Assembly: GCA_050014355.1 (NCBI GenBank)
Contig: JBEKDL010000091.1
Location: 1 to 6,431, forward strand
DNA: 6,431 nucleotides
From: Fen-1077 sp050014355
Lineage (GTDB): Bacteria; Chloroflexota; Dehalococcoidia; Dehalococcoidales; RBG-16-60-22
Direction: 5' to 3'
Below the pieces are notes generated by a model, which saw nothing but the letters and a program-made list of their open reading frames with translations, ran no database searches and was not told the origin of the DNA. The translations under genes and the position numbers were made by a program. Positions 1-5,847 of this stretch are shown here, piece by piece; within the stretch, counting starts at the first letter, position 1; every line of letters starts with the position of its first letter.

Positions 1-78
1 AAACAGATTGAATATATCGCTAAAATATCGGGCACCCCTGTTTCCGACTACGGCGTTTGCCCCAACTGCCGTCCTTAA
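1..78 (+). CDS. 3' end of an unidentified gene with a C-terminal CxxC
   Basis: An open frame enters from the left edge and gives 25 residues before a TAA stop, ending in YGVCPNCRP. The start lies outside the window. The tail has two cysteines two residues apart, as in a zinc-binding knuckle. Tails of the form YGxCxxC are known in Fur-family metal regulators, but the stretch before it is too short and unlike a typical Fur C-terminus. The segment IEYIAKISGTPVS also recalls the last helix of adenylosuccinate synthetase (PurA), whose tail lacks such cysteines. I cannot choose between these, so no function is assigned. A GC-rich hairpin 25 bases after the stop supports this being a real gene end. 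Confidence 0.5.
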   Translation, partial: KQIEYIAKISGTPVSDYGVCPNCRP

Positions 79-103
79 TTTGAACTGTAACATTCGATAA
101 TCT

Positions 104-125
104 AAGAGGGGCGAAAGCCCCTCTT
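104..125 (+). terminator. Probable intrinsic terminator hairpin
   Basis: Bases 104-112 pair perfectly with 117-125 (AAGAGGGGC against GCCCCTCTT), a 9-base-pair stem closed by a stable GAAA tetraloop. It begins 25 bases after the stop codon of the leftmost gene. The following sequence (GTGGTTTATTG) is only weakly T-rich, so termination may be incomplete or protein-assisted. The stem is symmetrical enough to work on either strand, but there is no minus-strand gene here that needs it. Confidence 0.7.
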
Positions 126-239
126 GTGGTTTATTGCCCTGAAACCGGGCTGTCATTGCGCGGCGGAATAGTATCGCAGCCACATTAAGCATGGGGAGGA
201 CGAGGGCTATCTTTAGCGATTAATAAAAGTTTACCCCAG

Positions 240-268
240 TTGCGCCTGAACAATTGCTCGGCTATACT
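240..268 (+). promoter_or_regulatory. Promoter for tRNA-Pro (and probably glpX)
   Basis: TTGCGC (240-245) and TATACT (263-268) are separated by 17 bases, the optimal spacing for a housekeeping sigma factor. The -10 box matches the consensus in 5 of 6 bases; the -35 box is weak outside TTG. Transcription would start near 275, so the tRNA (277) would have almost no 5' leader. This is the only good promoter I see between the upstream hairpin and glpX. Confidence 0.6.
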
Positions 269-276
269 TTATCTGG

Positions 277-354
277 CGGGGCGTAGCGCAGCTGGTTTAG
301 CGCGCAGCGTTTGGGACGCTGAGGTCGGCAGTTCAAATCTGCCCGCCCCGACCA
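277..354 (+). tRNA. tRNA-Pro (anticodon UGG)
   Basis: All four arms fold. The acceptor stem pairs 277-283 (CGGGGCG) with 344-350. The anticodon stem pairs 305-309 with 317-321, with loop TTTGGGA carrying TGG at 312-314 and G37 as usual for tRNA-Pro. The T stem pairs 327-331 with 339-343 around a TTCAAAT loop. The discriminator is A351 and CCA is encoded at 352-354. U33 is present. It decodes proline CCN codons. No terminator separates it from glpX, whose ribosome-binding site starts about 5 bases after the CCA. The opposite strand contains the familiar spurious frame that reads GRFELPT through a tRNA-Pro. Confidence 0.97.
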
Positions 355-356
355 CG

Positions 357-368
357 AAAGGGGGGTGA
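357..368 (+). promoter_or_regulatory. Ribosome-binding site of glpX
   Basis: AAAGGGGGGTGA lies 3 to 4 bases before the ATG at 372 and matches the GGAGGTG ideal in nearly every base. It fixes the start at 372 rather than at the internal ATG at 399, which has no comparable site. It begins 3 bases after the tRNA-Pro CCA end. Confidence 0.75.
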
Positions 369-371
369 AAA

Positions 372-1403
372 ATGAAAAAACTAGAGAATTCCAAGCCTAT
401 GGAGCGCAATATCGCCATGGAGCTCGTCCGGGTCACCGAGGCAGCTGCCATGTCTGCAGCGCGCTTTCTGGGGCGGGGGGACAAAATCCTGGTGGATGAT
501 GCCGCGGTTCAGGCTATGCGTAATGTTTTAGGCTTTGTGAGGATGGACGGCATCGTGGTTATCGGAGAAGGCGAAAAGGACGAGGCCCCCATGCTCTTTA
601 TCGGCGAACATATCGGCGATGGCGCGGAACCGAAGGTAGATATCGCCGTCGACCCTGTGGATGGCACCACCCTGACGGCACGCGGCCTCCCCGGCGCTAT
701 CTCCGTCGTGGCGCTTTCCGCCCGGGGGACAATGCACTGCCCCCGCAACTTCGTCTACATGGACAAAATAGTTACGGATGCCGAGGCAAAATATGCCATC
801 GATATCAATGCCCCGGTAGACGAGAACATAAAAAACGTCGCCCGGGCCAAGCGCAAGAAGGTCGCCGAGGTGACGGTGGTAGTGCTGGACAGGCCGCGCC
901 ACGAGAAGCTGCTGGAGGAAATCCGCAGTACCGGCGCCCGGGTAAAGCTTATTTCCGACGGCGATGTTTCGGCCGCTATTGAGGCGGCGCTCCCGGAAAC
1001 GGATGTTGATATGCTGATGGGGGTGGGGGGCACACCGGAAGGGGTTCTTTCTGCCGCGGCAATACGCTGCATTGGCGGGAACATACAGTGCAAGGCCTGG
1101 CCCCGCGATGAAAAAGAGAGACAAGCTGCCATCGACCGGGGTGAGGATGTCGAGAAGGTCTATAAATTGGATGATATGATCAACAGCGACGACGTGTTTT
1201 TCGCCGCTACCGGCGTTAGCAGCGGCAACTTATTGAGGGGGGTGCGGTATTTCAGCGGCGGGGCGCAGACCCAGTCTATCGCTATGCGGGGCCGCTCCGG
1301 CACAATGCGCTGGATTGATGCCCGCCACAACTTCGAAAAGCTGGAGAAGCTGGACTTCATGAAGTACGCGGAAACACGCAAGTGGTCAACGGGCGAACCC
1401 TAG
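372..1403 (+). CDS. glpX: Fructose-1,6-bisphosphatase class II (GlpX)
   Basis: GlpX hydrolyses fructose 1,6-bisphosphate to fructose 6-phosphate, a committed cytoplasmic step of gluconeogenesis. The 343-residue length fits the family (roughly 320-340) with a few extra N-terminal residues. Motifs appear in family order: RVTEAAA (20-26), GRGDK (34-38), GEGEKDEAPM (65-74), DPVDGTT (94-100), YMDKI (129-133) and GGTPEG (219-224). By alignment from memory with E. coli GlpX, the metal ligands would be D42, E66, D94 and E223, and the catalytic threonine T99, so the active site looks intact. The DGTT form resembles the Bacillus/cyanobacterial branch rather than the EGTR of E. coli. Some such enzymes also accept sedoheptulose bisphosphate, but the sequence cannot show that here. 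It follows tRNA-Pro by 17 bases, and its TAG stop overlaps the stop of the converging radical SAM gene. Confidence 0.95.
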   Translation: MKKLENSKPMERNIAMELVRVTEAAAMSAARFLGRGDKILVDDAAVQAMRNVLGFVRMDGIVVIGEGEKDEAPMLFIGEHIGDGAEPKVDIAVDPVDGTTLTARGLPGAISVVALSARGTMHCPRNFVYMDKIVTDAEAKYAIDINAPVDENIKNVARAKRKKVAEVTVVVLDRPRHEKLLEEIRSTGARVKLISDGDVSAAIEAALPETDVDMLMGVGGTPEGVLSAAAIRCIGGNIQCKAWPRDEKERQAAIDRGEDVEKVYKLDDMINSDDVFFAATGVSSGNLLRGVRYFSGGAQTQSIAMRGRSGTMRWIDARHNFEKLEKLDFMKYAETRKWSTGEP

Positions 1404-2782
1404 ACGCTTTTTAGCAGCATCGCGAAACCTTTGAGGTTTATCCTGATTTCATTCCAGGAAGTGCACCGGCGTAAACGCTGCCAGAAATAGGCCGGGCGCA
1501 GGTAGAAAGCGCGGTAGGCGCGCGCCAGCCATATCTTGAGGTCGTCGCGTGTTAGCTTATCGCTCTCGAACACGGGCGTCGTCGGATTGTCCGTCCCGGC
1601 GTAGACAAAGCTGTCCCAGGAGACGCCTTCCTTCCTGTTCTGCATATAGATATCGTAAAGCTCGGTGCCGGGAAACGGCGTGGTAACGGAAAACTGCGCG
1701 AAGTCAACTTTTAACCTTTTAGCGAAGTCGATGCTCTGCAGGATGGTCTCCGGAGTTTCGCCGGGGGAGCCGAGCATGAAATAGCCGATGACCTGAAGTC
1801 CCGCCGCGCGGCTATCGCGCACCGCTTCTTCCACCTGGGCGATGGTGGTGTCTTTATGCAGAACCTTGATAATCTCCGGCGAAGCGGACTCGATGCCGTA
1901 GGCGACAGCGTAGCAGCCGGCCTGCTTCATGTGACGCAGCAGCTCTTTATCCACCAGGTTGACACGGGTCTCGCACGTCCAGGCTATTTTTAATTTTGAA
2001 CTTATTATCTTATCGGCAATGGCATGGACGCGCTTTTTATCCAGCGTAAACGAGTCGTCATAAAAGGCAACCTCCCTTGCGCCGAGTTTCTTTTTAAGAT
2101 ATTCCAGCTCCGCCACGACCCTTTCCGGACTCTGCGCCCGGAATCTGGAGCCGAAAACCGGTTTGGAGCAGTAAGCGCAGCGGTAAGGGCAGCCGCGGCT
2201 GGTGACCACGGCGGCGAAGGGCAGGGACATGCCGTGCGGCGGGTGGGGCCGGTAGCGCTTCCAGGGCAGGAGGTGATAAGCCGGGAAGGGCAGGGCATCG
2301 ATATTACTAACGCAGGGCCTGTCCGCCGTAGACTTTGTTTGCCCCTCCGCCCGGTAGCTGATTCCCGCCACGCTATCAAGAGACTGATTTCCCTCCAGCG
2401 CGCGTAATAGCTCGATAACGGTCTCATCGCCTTCCCCGCGGACAATAGCGTCGATTTCCGGTGCGGAAGCCAGTGTTTCCTGGGGCAGCATTGTAGCGTG
2501 CGCCCCACCCATGACTATTTTCACGCCGGGCCGGGCCTGTTTGATGTAGCGGGCGATGCGCATGGCAGTGCTGATGGTAGGCGTCATCGCGGTAAGCCCG
2601 ATGACATCAGCATCGGCCACCATATGCGGGATATCCTCGGGTTTAAGTCCCCGCGCGTTGGCATCGAGCAGTGTCACGGGATAACCAGCTTTCTCCAGCA
2701 CCGCGGCGATTAAGGCCAGGCCGAGCGGCGGCTGGGGATACCGGGTAAACTGGGGGGGATTTATCAGCGTAATTTTTAGCAT
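1400..2782 (-). CDS. B12-binding domain radical SAM protein
   Basis: This 460-residue cytoplasmic enzyme has two recognisable parts. Residues 1 to about 135 form a Rossmann-like cobalamin-binding domain (NPPQ at 8-11, PPLGLALIAAVLE at 18-30, GGAHAT at 92-97, GEGDE at 116-120). It lacks the DxHxxG motif that supplies a histidine ligand, as is common in this class. Residues about 186-390 form the radical SAM barrel with the cluster-binding C198, C202 and C205 (CxxxCxxC). ESASPEIIK (298-306) and GSPGET (338-343) are typical SAM- and cluster-supporting motifs. Known relatives methylate unactivated carbons or rearrange rings (BchE, hopanoid and antibiotic methylases), but the substrate here cannot be read. 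It is second in an operon, 27 bases after the glycosyltransferase, with only a weak GGA ribosome-binding site. Its TAG stop is embedded in CTAG shared with glpX. Confidence 0.9.
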   Translation of the reverse strand: MLKITLINPPQFTRYPQPPLGLALIAAVLEKAGYPVTLLDANARGLKPEDIPHMVADADVIGLTAMTPTISTAMRIARYIKQARPGVKIVMGGAHATMLPQETLASAPEIDAIVRGEGDETVIELLRALEGNQSLDSVAGISYRAEGQTKSTADRPCVSNIDALPFPAYHLLPWKRYRPHPPHGMSLPFAAVVTSRGCPYRCAYCSKPVFGSRFRAQSPERVVAELEYLKKKLGAREVAFYDDSFTLDKKRVHAIADKIISSKLKIAWTCETRVNLVDKELLRHMKQAGCYAVAYGIESASPEIIKVLHKDTTIAQVEEAVRDSRAAGLQVIGYFMLGSPGETPETILQSIDFAKRLKVDFAQFSVTTPFPGTELYDIYMQNRKEGVSWDSFVYAGTDNPTTPVFESDKLTRDDLKIWLARAYRAFYLRPAYFWQRLRRCTSWNEIRINLKGFAMLLKSV

Positions 2783-2809
2783 ATTTCCAGGTATTAAGCG
2801 AAGGGTATT

Positions 2810-3712
2810 CTAGTGTTTCTCTTTTTGTACTGCCTGGTGAATGATATGGTATAACGCGTGAAGCGTCAATCCGTTAAAAAAGCTCAAGATTCCTATAATT
2901 ATCAGGAACATTGCCACCAGCGACCAGCCGATGGATATTACGCCGCTTTGAGAATAGAGCTGGAGCGCAAAGAAGCCGGACGCTAATCCGCCCAGCATCA
3001 GGATAATTCCCGCCAGCCCGAAGAAGAAGAGCGGCCTTTGTTCGGAAATCATTACCACCACCCGCATGATTACGGATAATCCGTGTTGTATTGGATTAAG
3101 CGTAGAGCTGTCCTTGCCATAGGTGATGGATATGGGCACCTCGGTCATTTTTAAGTTCAGCCTTAGCGCTTCAGCTACCGTCTCGGCCGAAATCGCCATG
3201 CCGCTTTCTTTTAAATCGAGAGACGTGATTGCCTGGCGTGAAAAGGCCCTGAAACCGCATTCGGAATCGGTCAGGTCACTTTTGGATAAAATATTCACCG
3301 AGCTCAAGATAACCTTTTGCCCAAAGCGACGATAAAAGGGAATTTTATCGGACTGTTTTTTCCGGGAGCCGATAACGACGTCGTAGCCGTTCAAAATTGG
3401 TTGCACGAGATTGGGGATTTCCCGTGGGTCGTGCTGGGTATCGGCGTCGAGGATGACCAGGATATCAGCTTCTCTTTTCTTCGCTTCCTCGAAGATGCTC
3501 AAAATGGCGGCGCCGTACCCTCTGTTTTGTGGATGGTTGATTACTTCAGCCCCGGCGAGACGGGCTATTTTGGATGTATCATCGGTGCTGCCGTCATCGA
3601 TGACAACAACTTCATTAACGTATTGCCGCGTATCGAGCACCATGGTCCCGATGTATTTGCTCTCATTATAGGCTGGCATGCCCGCCATTATTTTAAGTTG
3701 CTGTTGGGACAT
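2810..3712 (-). CDS. Family 2 glycosyltransferase, dolichol-phosphate-mannose-synthase-like, with C-terminal membrane anchor
   Basis: This 300-residue protein has a GT2 fold at residues 7-220. PAYNESKYI (13-21) begins the nucleotide-sugar site, DDGS (39-42) is the first acidic motif, DAD (89-91) is the metal-binding motif, and SECGFRAFS (150-158) precedes the acceptor region. Two hydrophobic segments, about 228-252 and 258-288, would anchor it in the membrane with the catalytic domain in the cytoplasm. Family members usually move a sugar from a nucleotide donor to a polyprenyl phosphate for glycan or glycolipid building; donor and acceptor here are unknown. It is the first gene of a two-gene operon with the radical SAM protein. 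An AGAGAG ribosome-binding site sits just before the ATG, and a TATAAT promoter lies about 50 bases upstream. Its length and the intact motifs suggest it is functional. Confidence 0.92.
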   Translation of the reverse strand: MSQQQLKIMAGMPAYNESKYIGTMVLDTRQYVNEVVVIDDGSTDDTSKIARLAGAEVINHPQNRGYGAAILSIFEEAKKREADILVILDADTQHDPREIPNLVQPILNGYDVVIGSRKKQSDKIPFYRRFGQKVILSSVNILSKSDLTDSECGFRAFSRQAITSLDLKESGMAISAETVAEALRLNLKMTEVPISITYGKDSSTLNPIQHGLSVIMRVVVMISEQRPLFFFGLAGIILMLGGLASGFFALQLYSQSGVISIGWSLVAMFLIIIGILSFFNGLTLHALYHIIHQAVQKEKH

Positions 3713-3763
3713 AGCTCTCTCTTTAATAGCTTAATTCGATTCCGGACATTCTTCGGTTCTCCC

Positions 3764-3793
3764 ATTATAACCTCCCCAAGCTATTGCAGGCAA
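3764..3793 (-). promoter_or_regulatory. Promoter of the glycosyltransferase-radical SAM operon
   Basis: Read on the minus strand, TTGCCT (3793-3788) and a perfect TATAAT (3769-3764) are 18 bases apart. Transcription would begin near 3757, leaving a leader of about 45 bases before the ATG at 3712. The -35 box lies 5 bases from that of the divergent tRNA-Gly promoter. Confidence 0.6.
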
Positions 3794-3798
3794 GCGCT

Positions 3799-3827
3799 TT
3801 GACAACCTGTCAGTTTCGGGATAAAAT
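3799..3827 (+). promoter_or_regulatory. Promoter of tRNA-Gly
   Basis: A perfect TTGACA (3799-3804) and TAAAAT (3822-3827) are separated by exactly 17 bases, a near-consensus strong promoter. Transcription would start near 3834, leaving about 7 bases of leader before the tRNA at 3841. Confidence 0.75.
3800..3812. promoter_or_regulatory. Small palindrome over the tRNA-Gly -35 box, possible operator
   Basis: TGACA (3800-3804) and TGTCA (3808-3812) are perfect inverted copies around ACC. The left arm is part of the TTGACA box, and the palindrome is 7 bases from the -35 box of the divergent operon. A protein bound here could affect both promoters. The arms are only five bases long, so it could be chance. 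Confidence 0.3.
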
Positions 3828-3840
3828 TGAAACGAATTGC

Positions 3841-3916
3841 GCGGGAGTAACTCAGTTGGTAGAGTTCCTGCCCTCCAAGCAGGCTGTCGCGGGTTCGAGT
3901 CCCGTCTCCCGCTCCA
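3841..3916 (+). tRNA. tRNA-Gly (anticodon UCC) with C33
   Basis: The acceptor stem pairs 3841-3847 (GCGGGAG) with 3906-3912, followed by discriminator T3913 and an encoded CCA (3914-3916). The D stem ACTC/GAGT (3850-3853 with 3862-3865), anticodon stem CCTGC/GCAGG (3867-3871 with 3879-3883) and T stem (3889-3893 with 3901-3905, one G-U pair) all form. The anticodon loop is CCTCCAA, giving TCC at 3874-3876 and glycine GGA/GGG decoding. The base before the anticodon, position 33, is C (3873) instead of the near-invariant U. No terminator follows before the integrase gene 123 bases downstream, and the tRNA 3' end is a likely integration site. The spurious antisense frame reading RRDSNPR crosses this tRNA. 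Confidence 0.95.
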
Positions 3917-3917
3917 A
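3909..3917 (+). repeat. tRNA-Gly 3'-end copy of a 9-base direct repeat, possible att core
   Basis: CCGCTCCAA, which includes the CCA end of the tRNA, recurs exactly at 3985-3993, 76 bases downstream and just before the integrase gene. It may be part of the attachment core, but nine bases is short. Confidence 0.35.
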
Positions 3918-3976
3918 ACCATCTAATTCTAAGCTAATATAAGCCCAATTGTTCTATTTACTATCGATATTACCCC

Positions 3977-4006
3977 TTGACACACCGCTCCAAGAGATGA
4001 TAACAT
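3977..4006 (+). promoter_or_regulatory. Probable integrase promoter
   Basis: A perfect TTGACA (3977-3982) is followed after 18 bases by TAACAT (4001-4006), a 4-of-6 match to the -10 consensus. Transcription would start near 4013, about 27 bases before the ATG. The rest of 3917-4039 is AT-rich and holds no gene; it contains the 8-base palindrome TATCGATA at 3962-3969. Confidence 0.5.
3985..3993 (+). repeat. Second copy of the 9-base tRNA-Gly 3'-end repeat
   Basis: This exact copy of CCGCTCCAA lies in the spacer between the proposed -35 and -10 boxes of the integrase promoter. An integrase that recognises this sequence could repress its own gene from here. That reading is speculative. Confidence 0.35.
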
Positions 4007-4026
4007 ACAGTAAAAAATCAAGGTGC

Positions 4027-4033
4027 GGGAGGT
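4027..4033 (+). promoter_or_regulatory. Ribosome-binding site of the integrase
   Basis: GGGAGGT ends 6 bases before the ATG at 4040. This near-perfect Shine-Dalgarno site supports that start codon. Confidence 0.7.
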
Positions 4034-4039
4034 AGGGGT

Positions 4040-4942
4040 ATGGAAACGCTAACTGTAAAGCATCAACTATTGGTAGATTCATTTCTCCGAGCGCTGAAAG
4101 CTGAGAACATGGCCAAGCGGACCCTCGAAACTTACGGCGAATCGTTGAAGCAGTTCGAAAAATTTCTGATTTTAAAAGGTATGCCCACGGCGCCAGTGTT
4201 GATTACCCGGGAATATATCGAAGCGTTTATCACTGACTTACTGTCTCGGTGGAAACCGGCCACGGCCAATAACCGCTATCGCGCGCTCCACAGGTATTTT
4301 GCCTGGTTGCTGGAAGAGGGTGAAATCAAAGTATCTCCAATGGCAAAGATGCATCCCCCCAAAGTAGAAGAGCAACCTCCAGAGGTTTTGAAAGAAGCTG
4401 ATATTACTGCCATGTTCAAAGTATGCGATGGCAAGGACTTCGCTTCTAGGCGTGACACCACTATTATCCGGCTATTGATTGATTCGGGGTTGAGGCGCAG
4501 CGAACTGGCGAACCTCAAAGTCGAAGATGTTGATCTAGACAATCAAACAGTTACCGTTCTAGGCAAGGGCGGCCGTTCGCGCCAAGTGCCATTCGGACGG
4601 AAGGCAACACGTGACCTTGACCGCTACATCCGTATTAGGGCACTTCACAAGGACGCGGCGCGGCCAGAGTTATGGCTAGGCCACGCGGGACTAATGACAC
4701 CCTCCGGTGTGTACCAGGTTGTAAGAGACAGGGCAAAACAGGCCGGCGTGGAACATGCCTACACCCATCTTTTTAGACATACCTTTGCTCACATGTGGCT
4801 ATCCAGCGAGGGGACTGAAGGCGACCTAATGCGATTGGCAGGGTGGCGAAGTAGAACAATGCTCGGGCGGTATGGGGCCTCCCGGGCGGACGAGCGAGCT
4901 AGGGCAGCTCACCGACGGCTAAGTCCGGGGGATAGATTTTAG
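4040..4942 (+). CDS. Tyrosine recombinase / integrase
   Basis: This 300-residue site-specific recombinase would cut and rejoin DNA through a tyrosine-DNA intermediate, here most likely to insert or excise a mobile element at tRNA-Gly. Residues about 7-92 are a SAM-like core-binding domain (FLRALKAENMAKRTLETY). Residues about 117-295 are the catalytic domain. The catalytic set is visible: R152 in SGLRRSEL, K176 in LGKGGRS, H243 and R246 in HLFRH, W269 in the AGW position often held by His, and Y278 in LGRYG. All expected residues are present and the length is normal, so it is probably active. XerC/XerD share this fold, but the position next to a tRNA and beside unknown accessory genes favours an element integrase. 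It starts 123 bases after tRNA-Gly, reads away from it, and ends 9 bases from the converging unknown gene. Confidence 0.93.
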   Translation: METLTVKHQLLVDSFLRALKAENMAKRTLETYGESLKQFEKFLILKGMPTAPVLITREYIEAFITDLLSRWKPATANNRYRALHRYFAWLLEEGEIKVSPMAKMHPPKVEEQPPEVLKEADITAMFKVCDGKDFASRRDTTIIRLLIDSGLRRSELANLKVEDVDLDNQTVTVLGKGGRSRQVPFGRKATRDLDRYIRIRALHKDAARPELWLGHAGLMTPSGVYQVVRDRAKQAGVEHAYTHLFRHTFAHMWLSSEGTEGDLMRLAGWRSRTMLGRYGASRADERARAAHRRLSPGDRF

Positions 4943-4951
4943 CCTATCGCT

Positions 4952-5716
4952 TCACTCATTTCCTTTGGTTCGTCCGGTGGCCTGTGGTTCATCCGGCTTT
5001 GATACCATTGGCCTCTTCGATAGATAAACAGATGCTGTGTATTTTAAAGCAACTTGAAATCCCATTAATAACTTATCCATACCCGTGGAGTCAAACGGTC
5101 TGCGTTGAATGTCGCATATCATTTCTGCAAAGGCGTAGCGGTGCGCATATGTATATAATGCTTTTTCAAAAGCATTGGGGATCGTCAGCGGTGGATCCGA
5201 CTTGTAATTCAGGTCAACACGGGTTGTCGAAGCGTATTTTCCAGTCATTGTCATGGACAAATGAGGCGTGGCTTCGAACTGCTCCAGATATGTTGACAGA
5301 AAGTCCAGGTCCTCTGCAATCAATTCCCCATTCTTTCTTCTAGTTTCCACCTCTTCTAATCTCTTTTTCACCACAGCATATAAGCGCCCTGCCCATTTAG
5401 CCTCACGTATGGTAATTCCCTCTATAATCCGATATTTCCAGATTTGTAGTATTATTGGAAGTACTTCAGGTGGTATGGGCGGATCCTCGATGCTTGCCAA
5501 ACACCAAGAGCTCTCGAGCCTACTAGCAGTATGGTTACGTGCCTGTGAAATCAGCTTCTTTAAGTAATCTAAACTCGGGGACTTTTTCCCTAGTTCCCGC
5601 TCAAGTTCTTCAGCTAGCTTCTCTCGTTTCTGTTCCCGTCCAGAGTCAAGGGCTGCTTCAAAGATCTGTCTTTTTACTTCAGGGTCAAGGCGTCTTAGAG
5701 AGCCAATAGTTTTCAT
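4952..5716 (-). CDS. Unrecognised 254-residue accessory protein
   Basis: I cannot assign a function. No signal peptide or membrane segment is visible, so it is probably cytoplasmic. Residues 11-62 are charged and helical, ending SPSLDYLKKLISQARNH, which could be a helix-turn-helix or DNA-contacting region. Residues 77-115 contain a proline-rich turn and then LPIILQIWKYRI and TIREAKWAGRLY, giving regularly placed tryptophans. The layout recalls hypothetical proteins from Chloroflexota mobile DNA, but that is memory, not a search. The C-terminal 20 residues are polar and probably disordered. The gene is visibly more AT-rich than glpX, consistent with transfer. It converges on the integrase with 9 bases between stops and is divergent from the 81-residue gene. 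Its ribosome-binding site is weak (GTAAAGA), which leaves the start slightly uncertain. Confidence 0.75.
   Translation of the reverse strand: MKTIGSLRRLDPEVKRQIFEAALDSGREQKREKLAEELERELGKKSPSLDYLKKLISQARNHTASRLESSWCLASIEDPPIPPEVLPIILQIWKYRIIEGITIREAKWAGRLYAVVKKRLEEVETRRKNGELIAEDLDFLSTYLEQFEATPHLSMTMTGKYASTTRVDLNYKSDPPLTIPNAFEKALYTYAHRYAFAEMICDIQRRPFDSTGMDKLLMGFQVALKYTASVYLSKRPMVSKPDEPQATGRTKGNE
4966..4996. repeat. Pair of imperfect 12-base direct repeats
   Basis: TGGTTCGTCCGG (4966-4977) and TGGTTCATCCGG (4985-4996) match in 11 of 12 bases with a 19-base offset. They lie within the last codons of the unknown gene, close to the convergent junction. Because the offset is not a multiple of three, the copies are read in different frames and do not arise from a repeated peptide. 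They could be protein-binding sites or a small slippage duplication. Confidence 0.5.
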
Positions 5717-5763
5717 TTAAGTCTTTACTCTAGGAATAATAATTAGCATTGTTATATTCGCTG

Positions 5764-5794
5764 TATATGCCTTTTATTCGTGTATTATATGCCT
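5764..5794. repeat. Two 9-base direct repeats spaced 22 bases apart
   Basis: TATATGCCT occurs exactly at 5764-5772 and 5786-5794. The 22-base period is close to two helical turns, so a protein would meet both copies on the same face of the DNA. This suits an operator pair or a short iteron set between the divergent genes. No third copy is seen one period either side. Confidence 0.5.
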
Positions 5795-5823
5795 AATAAT
5801 ATCATAGGAAGGATATTTTATAA

Positions 5824-5847
5824 AGTGGCCGGAAATAGCCGGTCATT
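5824..5847. repeat. Inverted repeat / hairpin upstream of the small gene
   Basis: AGTGGCCGG (5824-5832) can pair with CCGGTCATT (5839-5847) around the loop AAATAG. This gives 9 pairs including two G-U, with a core of CCGG on both arms. It is not followed by a T run, so a terminator is unlikely. It may act as an operator or as a leader structure in the mRNA of the gene at 5896. Confidence 0.4.

Noticed and set aside
150..235. Resemblance of GTCATTGCGCGGCGG to a common interspersed repeat beginning GTCATTGCGAGG
   Set aside because: The match decays after the first bases and the rest of the usual repeat is not recognisable, so it could be chance or a degenerate copy.
269..484. Minus-strand open frame with GRFELPTSASQT
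   Set aside because: This is the well-known spurious frame antisense to a tRNA-Pro gene. It is covered by the real tRNA at 277-354 and the start of glpX.
528..1132. Long minus-strand open frames inside glpX
   Set aside because: They are antisense to a complete gene with all catalytic motifs and show no protein-family features.
1425..1439. AAACCT-TTG-AGGTTT hairpin just after glpX
   Set aside because: It has only six mostly weak pairs, no T tract, and lies inside the coding sequence of the radical SAM gene, so I do not call it a terminator.
2005..2508. A 167-codon minus-strand frame inside the radical SAM gene
   Set aside because: It is a shifted frame of the same strand with low-complexity Arg/Pro/Ser content, while the main frame holds the B12 and CxxxCxxC motifs.
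3317..3802. Plus-strand frame of 161 codons opposite the glycosyltransferase
   Set aside because: It is antisense to an intact GT2 domain, runs through a promoter region, and has no ribosome-binding site.
3731..3922. Minus-strand open frame with GRRDSNPRQPAWRAG
   Set aside because: This is the familiar false protein from the antisense strand of a tRNA-Gly. The tRNA at 3841-3916 and two promoters explain the bases.
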